Part shown: positions 31,161-39,213 of the stretch, one piece after another
Layout: every line of letters starts with the position of its first letter
Position numbering within the stretch: the stretch's first letter is position 1
NCBI GenBank assembly: GCA_028876495.1
Contig: JAGWRO010000023.1
Span: forward strand, 51,776-115,775
Direction of reading: 5' to 3'
From: Bacteroidota bacterium
Lineage (GTDB): Bacteria > Bacteroidota > Bacteroidia > Chitinophagales > Chitinophagaceae
Length of the DNA: 64,000 nucleotides
Notes under the pieces: model-generated
Seen by the model: only the letters and a program-made list of their open reading frames with translations
Told to the model about the DNA's origin: nothing
Databases searched by the model: none
Translations under genes and position numbers: made by a program

Positions 31161-31193
31161 AAATAAAAATCCTTCTTATTTGTTTGCTTACTA
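31161..31193 (+). repeat. 33-bp intergenic repeat, copy 9
   Basis: AAATAAAAATCCTTCTTATTTGTTTGCTTACTA. Confidence 0.85.
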
Positions 31194-31203
31194 TATAAAA
31201 AAA

Positions 31204-32061
31204 TTACTTTTCAGCATACAATACCAAAGAACTTGTATCAAAAATTACCTTACCACCAGGAAATTTTTGGTCCATTAATTCAAAAACTTCCTTTTTAATT
31301 TTTGCCTGCAGTTCATCATCTGCTTTGCTGAGAGCAGCCACAATAGGAGCGCCCACTTCGGTCATCATATTCCAGTAAACATCAGCTGTTCCGGTATTAA
31401 ATTTTCCTTCTACTTCTGTAATAGAAATATTTTTGAAACCGGCTTGTTTAAAAAGATCTTCCATCAGATCAGGATTAGCACAACGAAACATTCCGGGAGC
31501 TCCCGGAGGTGGTTTTGGAACATCTATATTTTTGCTAATAGTGCTCATAATTGCTGTAACCCAAAAATTCTTTTCAGCGATATTCCAAACCGAAGTGGCA
31601 ATTCTTCCACCTGATTTCAAAACACGAAACATTTCTTTTGCCACAACTTGCATATCGGGAAAAAACATAAAACCAAAGCGACAACTTATCGCATCAAAAG
31701 TATTATCAGCAAAGGGAATTTCTGAAGCATCAACCACTTTGGTTTCAAAATTTTTGATACCGCGTTCTGCTGCTTTTTCCTTTGCTACTTCCAGCATTCC
31801 TTCTGAAAGATCGGTGCTTATTACTTTTCCACCTTCCAACATAGAAGCAATAGTAAGCCCTGGCTCACCCGTACCGGCAGCAATGTCAAGAATTACATCG
31901 TCTTTTTTGGGATTGATAAGACTGATAATTTTGTTACCCGTTGGTTGAATAAATTCCATTGTCATTTTATCCCATTTTTTCCAACCCTGAGAAAATTTGT
32001 TCCAGGATTCTTTTTGCGAATCGCGAATTTTTTCCAATTGAGCGTCCATTATTAATTGCAT
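31204..32061 (-). CDS. Class I SAM-dependent methyltransferase (UbiE-like)
   Basis: VILDIAAGTGEPGLTIASML, VISTDLSEGMLEVA, FDAISCRFGFMFF. Confidence 0.9.
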   Translation of the reverse strand: MQLIMDAQLEKIRDSQKESWNKFSQGWKKWDKMTMEFIQPTGNKIISLINPKKDDVILDIAAGTGEPGLTIASMLEGGKVISTDLSEGMLEVAKEKAAERGIKNFETKVVDASEIPFADNTFDAISCRFGFMFFPDMQVVAKEMFRVLKSGGRIATSVWNIAEKNFWVTAIMSTISKNIDVPKPPPGAPGMFRCANPDLMEDLFKQAGFKNISITEVEGKFNTGTADVYWNMMTEVGAPIVAALSKADDELQAKIKKEVFELMDQKFPGGKVIFDTSSLVLYAEK

Positions 32062-32176
32062 TTTAAGGGTGAATGGTGTTCAGGGTAGCTTAAAGCAAAT
32101 ACAAATTAATTTAATTTATTTTATTTGGTAAAATCTAAAATATTAAGGGCCTTATTTGTGCCTGGAAGGAAGGAGA

Positions 32177-32593
32177 TTATTTTTGGAATTTCCGGGTAAA
32201 ATAATTTTTCAATAAAAATATCTGGATCAACAACATTACTGTGGCCAATAAAACAACATTGGCAGTAACAGGGGATATTTGCATCCCGTAGATGGGGTTG
32301 AAAAACTTGTCAAAACTAAAAAGACTAACCTTAAAACTGAAAGCTGAAGAGGAAGCATTCATATTAAGGATAAGAAAAGTAAACAGAGCAATGATGCCTC
32401 CAAAAATAATGAACCATGCTTTTTTTGAAATAACGGGTTTATAAACCAATGTTTTGCTTTTTTGAGTAGCCAAAACTTCGGCCATTACTTTATTGGTAAA
32501 ATTCATAGAAGGGCTTTCCAACTGATTTTCCATCATAAGGTTTTCAACCAGCTTTTCAATATTTTTATCTTCCTTGTTTTTCATATTGATCAA
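32177..32593 (-). CDS. Small membrane protein, 3' partner of ECF sigma (putative anti-sigma or regulator)
   Basis: 138 aa with two hydrophobic segments; its start overlaps the end of the sigma-factor gene. Confidence 0.7.
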   Translation of the reverse strand: MINMKNKEDKNIEKLVENLMMENQLESPSMNFTNKVMAEVLATQKSKTLVYKPVISKKAWFIIFGGIIALFTFLILNMNASSSAFSFKVSLFSFDKFFNPIYGMQISPVTANVVLLATVMLLIQIFLLKNYFTRKFQK

Positions 32594-33155
32594 TTATTTC
32601 GGGTTCAAGTTTTGTCTTTAAAATTCCGGTAAGTTTCTTCCTGCTCCGGTATAGTTTTATCTTCACGTTGTTTTCATTGATGCCCATGATCACCGCAATT
32701 TCTTTTAAAGAATTTTCATTAAAATAATAAAGGGTCAATAAAAAACTTTCTTCAGCAGGCAATAAATCCAAACAACTTTTTATCATTTGTTGGCGCTCGT
32801 TTTCTTCAATCGAATCCAATACATTTATTAAAGATTTTACTTCATGCTCTGTATACTCATTAATCGCAACCACCGGCCTGTTTCTTTTTTGTTTTTTCAA
32901 CCTGTCCAAACAGTTGTTGTAAGTTATTTTATAAATCCACGTTGAAAATTTCGATTCTCCTTTGAATTTATTGAGCGATTTATAAATTTTTACAAATGTA
33001 TCCTGCGCTGCTTCTTCAGCTTCCTCACGGTTTTGCAGCATCTTCAGCGATAAAGTAAATACAAAATCTTTATGGCGATCCACCAATGCAGCAAAAGCAT
33101 TCGTATCGCCTTCAAGTACCAGGTCAATATAATGTTGATCGTTAACTTTATCCAT
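32565..33155 (-). CDS. ECF RNA polymerase sigma factor
   Basis: LVDRHKDFVFTLSLKMLQNREEAEEAAQDTFVKIYKSL...FSTWIYKITYNNCLDRLKKQKR; region 4 LKEIAVIMGINENNVKIKLYRSRKKL. Confidence 0.95.
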   Translation of the reverse strand: MDKVNDQHYIDLVLEGDTNAFAALVDRHKDFVFTLSLKMLQNREEAEEAAQDTFVKIYKSLNKFKGESKFSTWIYKITYNNCLDRLKKQKRNRPVVAINEYTEHEVKSLINVLDSIEENERQQMIKSCLDLLPAEESFLLTLYYFNENSLKEIAVIMGINENNVKIKLYRSRKKLTGILKTKLEPEIIDQYEKQGR

Positions 33156-33288
33156 GAATAAGCAATTGGACGATTATATTCTTCTGCCGGTTACAACTAA
33201 ATGATTTTTTATTAAACGTAACCAATTTTAAAACCGCGTCGTCATAACTCCGGAAACACATTAAAATTAATAATTTAAACCATCGTTT

Positions 33289-33630
33289 ATGAACATTCTT
33301 ATTCCAATCAGCTTTTTCCTTGCGGTCTTTGGTATCATTTACCTCTTCTTATCTACACGCAATAAGGAACGCCTTGCATTAATAGAGAAAGGAGCTGACG
33401 CAGGCATTTTTATGAAAGGCAAAAGCGGTCCCGGAGCCGGCAAGATCATTATTTTAAATCTTGCGCTCCTTTTAATGGGCATCGGAATCGGCGTTTTTAT
33501 CGCCTTGCTATTATCTACTTATACTTCATTAAACACAGACGCCATTTATCCGGCAACTATTTTTACCATGGCAGGCCTCGGATTGTTTGTAGGGTTTTAC
33601 ATGACTAAAAAAGTTGAGAAGGAATCATAA
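33289..33630 (+). CDS. Small membrane protein (DUF6249-like)
   Basis: 113 aa; TM helix, RNKERLALIEKGADAGIF, two more TM segments. Confidence 0.7.
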   Translation: MNILIPISFFLAVFGIIYLFLSTRNKERLALIEKGADAGIFMKGKSGPGAGKIIILNLALLLMGIGIGVFIALLLSTYTSLNTDAIYPATIFTMAGLGLFVGFYMTKKVEKES

Positions 33631-33812
33631 TTTGTCCTATTTCAGTAATCAAAAAAGTTTATGCAAAGTCGGTATGAAAAAATCATGCAAAGACTTGAAG
33701 GGAAAAGGTGATATCTCTTTGCATCTTTGCCTTTTTGCGAAAAAAGAGATTACAGGAAGACTTTTAAAGTCATTATATATTTGGATATTTATGCCTTCAA
33801 CCCAATGTATAG

Positions 33813-34931
33813 ATGACTAAAATTTTTCTGATATTTTCTTTATTTACCCTTATAGCATGCAATAGTCATAAGGCTTCAAAAGGTAAATCCAAAAGCACTT
33901 ATTCCATAAAAGGACAAATAGATGGGAAAGACACCGGCTGGGTTTTCCTGGGAAGGGATGATACCACCAGCCGAACTCCAATGATTGTTTTTGATTTGGC
34001 AAAAATATCCGGTTCTTATTTTCAATTTAATGGCGGATTGGCAAAGCCGTTAATAGGGAAAATAATGATCAAAAACCAGTCAGCTTATTCTTCATACACT
34101 CCCTACTTTGCGCTGGATACCGGGATAACAAACGTTCACCTTTATAATGATTCGATGGCTAATTCGGTTATTACAGGAACTGCAATGCAGGATAGCCTTA
34201 ATATGTTTAATAAAAAATTATATAACCTGGAAATTTCCTTTGATAACCAGTTTGCTTTAAAAAGGAAAGGAATGATAACTACTGACAGTTTGAATAAATT
34301 GCAGGAGGCATTTTATCGTGACAAACATGATTTGATCCTGCAACAAATACAATCAAATCCTTCCGATATTATCTCCGCTTTTGTTGCCCGGTTGGTTCTG
34401 CCTGATCAGCCTGATCTCAAAACTTTGGAATCGGTTTACAATGCATTGGGCAATGTCGACAATTATTATGCACGCTCTCTTTTAAAAGTATTAACAGCCA
34501 AAAAGAACTCGCAGATTGGCAGACTGGCTCCGTCATTTAGCTTCTCAGACATTACCCATCAAACATTCACCAACCATTCATTTAAAGGAAAATATTTGTT
34601 TCTTGATTTTTGGGCAAGTTGGTGCGAGCCCTGCAGAGAGGAAAATCCAAAATTGGTGAAGTTGTATGAAAAGTACGCCAATAAAGGGATTGAATTTGTA
34701 GGCATCTCTATCGATATGGATAAAAGAAACTGGGAAAAAGCCATTATAAAAGATAAACTACGGTGGATACAAGCCTGCGATTTAAAAGGATCGCAAAGTG
34801 ACCTATTTAATGATTTCGGACTTTATGATATTCCTGCTAATTTCTTAATTGATCAAGAAGGAAAAATTGTAGCCAGGAATGTTACTGTAGAAGAACTGAA
34901 AAAAATATTAAAAGAAAAATTGCGTAATTGA
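33813..34931 (+). CDS. TlpA family thioredoxin with DUF4369-like domain (lipoprotein signal)
   Basis: MTKIFLIFSLFTLIACNS lipobox; LFLDFWASWCEPCREENPKLV. Confidence 0.88.
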   Translation: MTKIFLIFSLFTLIACNSHKASKGKSKSTYSIKGQIDGKDTGWVFLGRDDTTSRTPMIVFDLAKISGSYFQFNGGLAKPLIGKIMIKNQSAYSSYTPYFALDTGITNVHLYNDSMANSVITGTAMQDSLNMFNKKLYNLEISFDNQFALKRKGMITTDSLNKLQEAFYRDKHDLILQQIQSNPSDIISAFVARLVLPDQPDLKTLESVYNALGNVDNYYARSLLKVLTAKKNSQIGRLAPSFSFSDITHQTFTNHSFKGKYLFLDFWASWCEPCREENPKLVKLYEKYANKGIEFVGISIDMDKRNWEKAIIKDKLRWIQACDLKGSQSDLFNDFGLYDIPANFLIDQEGKIVARNVTVEELKKILKEKLRN

Positions 34932-34954
34932 GAAGATCAAGCGTTAACCGGGAA

Positions 34955-34987
34955 AAATAAAAATCTCACTTAAAAGTTGCTTTACTG
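34955..34987 (+). repeat. 33-bp intergenic repeat, copy 10
   Basis: AAATAAAAATCTCACTTAAAAGTTGCTTTACTG. Confidence 0.85.
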
Positions 34988-34998
34988 TAAATATTCAA

Positions 34999-35056
34999 AC
35001 CTGGTACTTACCAAATTGTTGATAGGCAATGATACAAAGACCGTAACGCCACAGAT
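34999..35056 (+). repeat. Longer dispersed repeat, copy A
   Basis: ACCTGGTACTTACCAAATTGTTGATAGGCAATGATACAAAGACCGTAACGCCACAGAT; aligns with 45977..46041. Confidence 0.6.
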
Positions 35057-35164
35057 GTAACTCCAATATCGGAAAGAGATAAAGAAAAACCGGTTTTTGT
35101 CGCCCGCTGCTATTGCGTTATGATTACTATATAGATACTTCATACCATCTTCTACACAGCATCG

Positions 35165-35194
35165 TTACCACTGCGTCATTTAACGCAGTGGTAA
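35165..35194. repeat. Perfect 12-bp inverted repeat with 6-nt spacer
   Basis: TTACCACTGCGT-CATTTA-ACGCAGTGGTAA. Confidence 0.9.
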
Positions 35195-35463
35195 TGCAGC
35201 CGAATTACGTCATTTACGAAGCATCCCTACCTTTGGTATAGGGGGGTAATATAGATAAACGGAATACAGGAAACAGTATAGAGGCCGGCGGAGGCCGACA
35301 GGAGCAGGAAGATAATTATAGAAAGATTCCGGGGATTGGTATAACATTAATTCGTTTACATTGGATAGGAGATCATGTCCTCCGGCATATGAGAGTCGCC
35401 ATCCATTGAATAAAACTGAAATTAAAGGCGGATTCCTTTACTTTGTAAAAAACAACGCTACAG

Positions 35464-36804
35464 TTGAACAAAGTTCTGATCATAGATGATGAAGAGAAAC
35501 TAAGAAGTCTGTTAGTCAGGCTTATCAAACTTGAAGGCTTTTCAGTAAATGAAGCAGCCAATCTTAAGCAAGCCTTTAAAGCCGTTGCAAGAGAAGAGCC
35601 TGATGTAATCCTTTGCGATGTAAAATTACCCGACGGAAACGGGATTGATTTTAGTAAAGAAATAAAATTAAAACATCCACTCACCGAGATCGTACTTCTT
35701 ACAGCCTATGGCAATATACCTGATGGCGTACAGGCCATGAAAAACGGTGCCTTTGATTACCTCGTAAAAGGAGATGACAACAATAAAATAATTCCCTTGC
35801 TAAACAGGGCGATTGAAAAAGTTGAATTAAAAAAGAAGATAGCTTCTTTGGAAAAACAGGTTGGTAAAAAATATACTTTTGAAAGTATCATCGGTTCTTC
35901 CTCCTCAATTGTTGAAGCTATTGAACTGGCTAAAAAAGTGGCCCCCACTAACACTACAGTTTTATTGCTGGGCGAAACAGGAACCGGTAAAGAAGTTTTT
36001 GCCCAGGCGATTCATAATGCGAGTACACGGTCTGGTAAGCCTTTTATGGCGCTGAACTGTAGCTCATTTTCAAAAGAACTTTTAGAAAGCGAAATATTTG
36101 GCCACAAAGCAGGAGCATTTACGGGAGCTTTAAAAGATAAGAAAGGGCTAATAGAAGAAGCCGGTTCCGGAACATTGTTTTTGGATGAAATTGGTGAAAT
36201 GCCGTTGGAATTGCAACCCAAATTATTACGTGTATTGGAAACCGGCGAGTTTATAAAAGTTGGCGACACTCAAACAACTAAAATTGACGTAAGAATTATT
36301 GCTGCTACCAACCGGGATCTTGATGAAGAGGTGAAAGAGGGTAAATTCAGGGAAGATCTTTATTACCGCTTGAACGTATTCACAATAATGCTGCCTCCTC
36401 TTCGTGAAAGAAGAAAAGATATTCCTGTTTTATCGGGGTTCTTCCTTGACCTTTTTTCAGCAAAAACCAATAGTATGGTCACGGGGATGAACAAAGAATT
36501 TTTAGAACATCTTCAACAACATGAATGGAAAGGTAATATCCGCGAATTAAAAAACATTATAGAAAGAGCTGTTATTTTAGCCAGGGGGCCGGAACTCACA
36601 TTAGAAAATCTTCCTTTGGAATTACAGGCCGTTAATCTTAATTCTCCCAGGACACTATCATCTTTTGATCTCGCAATGATAGAAAAAATTCACATTCAAA
36701 AAGTGTTACTTTATACGAAAGGCAATAAAACAGAAGCTGCAAAATTACTCAACATTGGTTTGTCCACTTTGTACCGAAAAATTGAAGAATATAATTTATC
36801 ATAA
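35464..36804 (+). CDS. Sigma-54-dependent NtrC-family response regulator
   Basis: Receiver (VLIIDDEEKLRSLLVRL, VILCDVKLPDGNG), AAA+ GETGTGKE, GAFTGA motif, C-terminal Fis-type HTH (GNKTEAAKLLNIGLSTLYRKIEEY). The ORF-track start codon is TTG. Confidence 0.95.
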   Translation: MNKVLIIDDEEKLRSLLVRLIKLEGFSVNEAANLKQAFKAVAREEPDVILCDVKLPDGNGIDFSKEIKLKHPLTEIVLLTAYGNIPDGVQAMKNGAFDYLVKGDDNNKIIPLLNRAIEKVELKKKIASLEKQVGKKYTFESIIGSSSSIVEAIELAKKVAPTNTTVLLLGETGTGKEVFAQAIHNASTRSGKPFMALNCSSFSKELLESEIFGHKAGAFTGALKDKKGLIEEAGSGTLFLDEIGEMPLELQPKLLRVLETGEFIKVGDTQTTKIDVRIIAATNRDLDEEVKEGKFREDLYYRLNVFTIMLPPLRERRKDIPVLSGFFLDLFSAKTNSMVTGMNKEFLEHLQQHEWKGNIRELKNIIERAVILARGPELTLENLPLELQAVNLNSPRTLSSFDLAMIEKIHIQKVLLYTKGNKTEAAKLLNIGLSTLYRKIEEYNLS

Positions 36805-36824
36805 AGCCACCCTTCCATTTTGAT

Positions 36825-36856
36825 AAAACCCTTTCCAAAATGAAAGGGTTTTTTTT
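36825..36856 (+). terminator. Rho-independent terminator downstream of the NtrC-type regulator
   Basis: Perfect stem AAAACCCTTTC-CAAAAT-GAAAGGGTTTT followed by T tract. Confidence 0.88.
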
Positions 36857-37058
36857 ATCCCTGTGTGATTTTTTTTCCTTTATCTTACCCGTAATCTCAA
36901 TGTGGTAGCCACTTCCAGAATATTATTGTCGTTACTATTTATTATGGTATGGCATTAGTTAAAGTTAGACAGAATTAATTAAAACAAAATTGACAAAGGT
37001 CATCAAAGAGGTTGATTAATGTCATTGATTAAAAAACAAAATTTAAAGAATTTTAGTA

Positions 37059-37187
37059 ATGGCTTTTAGCAAAATAACAGATGATCTATTTTTTATTATC
37101 CTGCTTTTGCTGATGATGGCACCTTTCCTATACCTGTCGGTCATTAAATTATTTTTTTTCATTAAAAATAAAACCATAGAGTTATGA
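37059..37187 (+). CDS. Micro-ORF, 42-aa single-TM peptide upstream of kdpF
   Basis: ATG at 37059: MAFSKITDDLFFIILLLLMMAPFLYLSVIKLFFFIKNKTIEL*. Not in the ORF track; overlaps the next micro-ORF by ATGA. Confidence 0.5.
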   Translation: MAFSKITDDLFFIILLLLMMAPFLYLSVIKLFFFIKNKTIEL

Positions 37188-37264
37188 CAATTATCTTAAT
37201 TCTGGCCGGCCTTTTAGGCTTTGCAATTTTTTTTAAATCTATTGATTTCTTTGATAAAATCTAA
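37184..37264 (+). CDS. Micro-ORF, 26-aa hydrophobic peptide upstream of kdpF
   Basis: ATG at 37184: MTIILILAGLLGFAIFFKSIDFFDKI*; four-base overlap with the preceding micro-ORF. Confidence 0.5.
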   Translation: MTIILILAGLLGFAIFFKSIDFFDKI

Positions 37265-37268
37265 AACC

Positions 37269-37346
37269 ATGATCGTTCTATTCATTATCTCAGTACTGGT
37301 ATTTTGTTACCTCTGTTACGTACTCATTAAACCGGAAAAATTTTAA
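37269..37346 (+). CDS. kdpF: KdpF-like small subunit of potassium-transporting ATPase
   Basis: MIVLFIISVLVFCYLCYVLIKPEKF*; matches the KdpF pattern (one TM helix ending Y-x-x-Y-x-L-I-x-P-E-x-F) immediately 5' of kdpA. Confidence 0.85.
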   Translation: MIVLFIISVLVFCYLCYVLIKPEKF

Positions 37347-37349
37347 ATT

Positions 37350-39050
37350 ATGAACACAGAAATTTTAGGAGTTATAGCCATGTTTGTCATCATGGTGCTG
37401 CTGGCAATTCCGCTGGGGCGCTACATTGGTAAAGTGTATAATGGTGATAAAACCTGGCTGGATTTTATCTTCAATCCCATTGATAAATTATTTTTTAAAG
37501 CCGGTGGTATAAATCCGGAAAAAGAAATGACCTGGCAGCAAAGCATGGTTGCGTTGTTGGTTATTAATTTAGTATGGTTTCTGCTTTCCATGTTTGTGTT
37601 AATGAACATGAGCTGGTTGCCGTTAAATCCGGACGGCAACCCATCTATGACAGCAGATCTCGCCTATAATACAACGGTAAGTTTTGTATCAAACACCAAC
37701 CTGCAGCACTATTCCGGAGAAAGTGGAGTTTCCTACCTTGGTCAGCTGCTTCTGATGTTGTTTCAATTTGTAAGTGCCGGTACCGGCATGGCAGCATGCG
37801 CAGTAGTGTTTAAAGCGATGAAAGAAAAAAGCACGCAAACCCTGGGTAACTTCTACAACTACTTCATAAAATCATGTACGAGGATTTTATTACCACTGTC
37901 AATAATTGTTGCTATTATTTTAATGTTCAATGGCACACCTATGACTTTCAAAGGTAAAGCTCAATTTACCAGCATGCAGGGAGATACAGTCAATGTATCA
38001 AGAGGCCCGGCAGCAGCGATGATAGCTATTAAGCAAGTAGGTACCAATGGCGGCGGATACTTTGGCGCAAACAGTTCGCATCCTTTTGAAAATCCCAACT
38101 ACTTTACCAATATGGTAGAGAATATTTGTATTATCTTAATCCCGATCGCCCTGATCTTTGCTTTAGGTTACATCCTTAAAAGAAAAAGATTTGCCTGGAT
38201 AGTATTTGGTGTGATGACTTTAGGTTTTCTATTACTGGTAATTCCATCGATCTATAACGAAATGCATGGAAATACGGCTATCACCCAAATGGGCATATTG
38301 CAAAGCCATGGAAGTATGGAGGGGAAAGAAGTGCGCTTTGGGCCTGCCGCTTCTGCGTATTGGGGTATTAGTACAACGGTAACCTCTAACGGTAGCGTAA
38401 ACGCAATGCACGATAGTTTTACACCATTAACAGGAATGTTTGCCATGCTTGGCATGATGATCAATTCATTCTACGGAGGCGTTGGTGTAGGCTTTTTAAA
38501 TTTCTACATTTTCATCATCATAGCTGTTTTTATCAGTGGCCTGATGGTAGGCAGGACACCGGAATTTATGGGTAAAAAAATTGAAGCCAGGGAAATGAAA
38601 ATCGCTTCAATTATTGCTTTACTGCACCCGTTTTTAATACTCGTTGGTACAGCCATTGCATCGCACCTGTATGCCCATGATCCAACTGCCTATGCAGGCT
38701 GGCTCAATAATCCCGGTAATCATGGTTTTAGTGAGATGCTGTATGAGTTTACTTCTGCATCAGCAAACAACGGCAGCGAATTCGGAGGCCTGGGAAATAG
38801 TACACCTTTCTGGAATATAGCCCCCGGCACCGTGATGTTGCTTGCACGATTTTTACCCATCATCGGGCCGGTTGCCATTGCAGGTATTCTTGCAAAAAAG
38901 AAGTATGTGCCCGAAAGTGCAGGAACACTTAAAACAGATACGTCAACATTTGGTATTATGGTATTCGCCGTAATATTTATTGTCGCTGCACTCAGTTTCT
39001 TCCCGGCATTGGCGCTGGGGCCTATTTCAGAGTTCTTTGGAATGAGATAA
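37350..39050 (+). CDS. kdpA: Potassium-transporting ATPase subunit KdpA
   Basis: 566 aa; PLGRYIGKVYNGDKTWLDFI, VGTNGGGYFGANSSHPFENPN, TSASANNGSEFGGLG. Confidence 0.97.
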   Translation: MNTEILGVIAMFVIMVLLAIPLGRYIGKVYNGDKTWLDFIFNPIDKLFFKAGGINPEKEMTWQQSMVALLVINLVWFLLSMFVLMNMSWLPLNPDGNPSMTADLAYNTTVSFVSNTNLQHYSGESGVSYLGQLLLMLFQFVSAGTGMAACAVVFKAMKEKSTQTLGNFYNYFIKSCTRILLPLSIIVAIILMFNGTPMTFKGKAQFTSMQGDTVNVSRGPAAAMIAIKQVGTNGGGYFGANSSHPFENPNYFTNMVENICIILIPIALIFALGYILKRKRFAWIVFGVMTLGFLLLVIPSIYNEMHGNTAITQMGILQSHGSMEGKEVRFGPAASAYWGISTTVTSNGSVNAMHDSFTPLTGMFAMLGMMINSFYGGVGVGFLNFYIFIIIAVFISGLMVGRTPEFMGKKIEAREMKIASIIALLHPFLILVGTAIASHLYAHDPTAYAGWLNNPGNHGFSEMLYEFTSASANNGSEFGGLGNSTPFWNIAPGTVMLLARFLPIIGPVAIAGILAKKKYVPESAGTLKTDTSTFGIMVFAVIFIVAALSFFPALALGPISEFFGMR

Positions 39051-39213
39051 TTTTTATGAAGTCGTTATCGCTCCGGGTAATACTTCGCACTTTAATCGTA
39101 ACAAATAAAAGAAAAATATGAACCACAAAGACACGAAGACAAAATGTAGCACAACCGAAAATGTTGTGAACCTGGAGTTCTTTGTATCCTTTTAGTCCAA
39201 TAAATTTTAAATC

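Noticed and set aside
31433-31948. 171-aa plus-strand ORF antisense to the methyltransferase
   Set aside because: Shadow ORF; the reverse-strand SAM-binding motifs are clear.
32125-32165. Possible further copy of the 33-bp repeat (AAAATCTAAAATATTAAGGGCCTTATTTGTGCC)
   Set aside because: Pieces match but spacing and the TTTACTG end are absent.
36857-37058. Search for a sigma-54 (GG-N10-GC) promoter before the kdp micro-ORFs
   Set aside because: TGGTATGGCATTAGTT is the nearest candidate but lacks the GC at -12; not convincing by eye.
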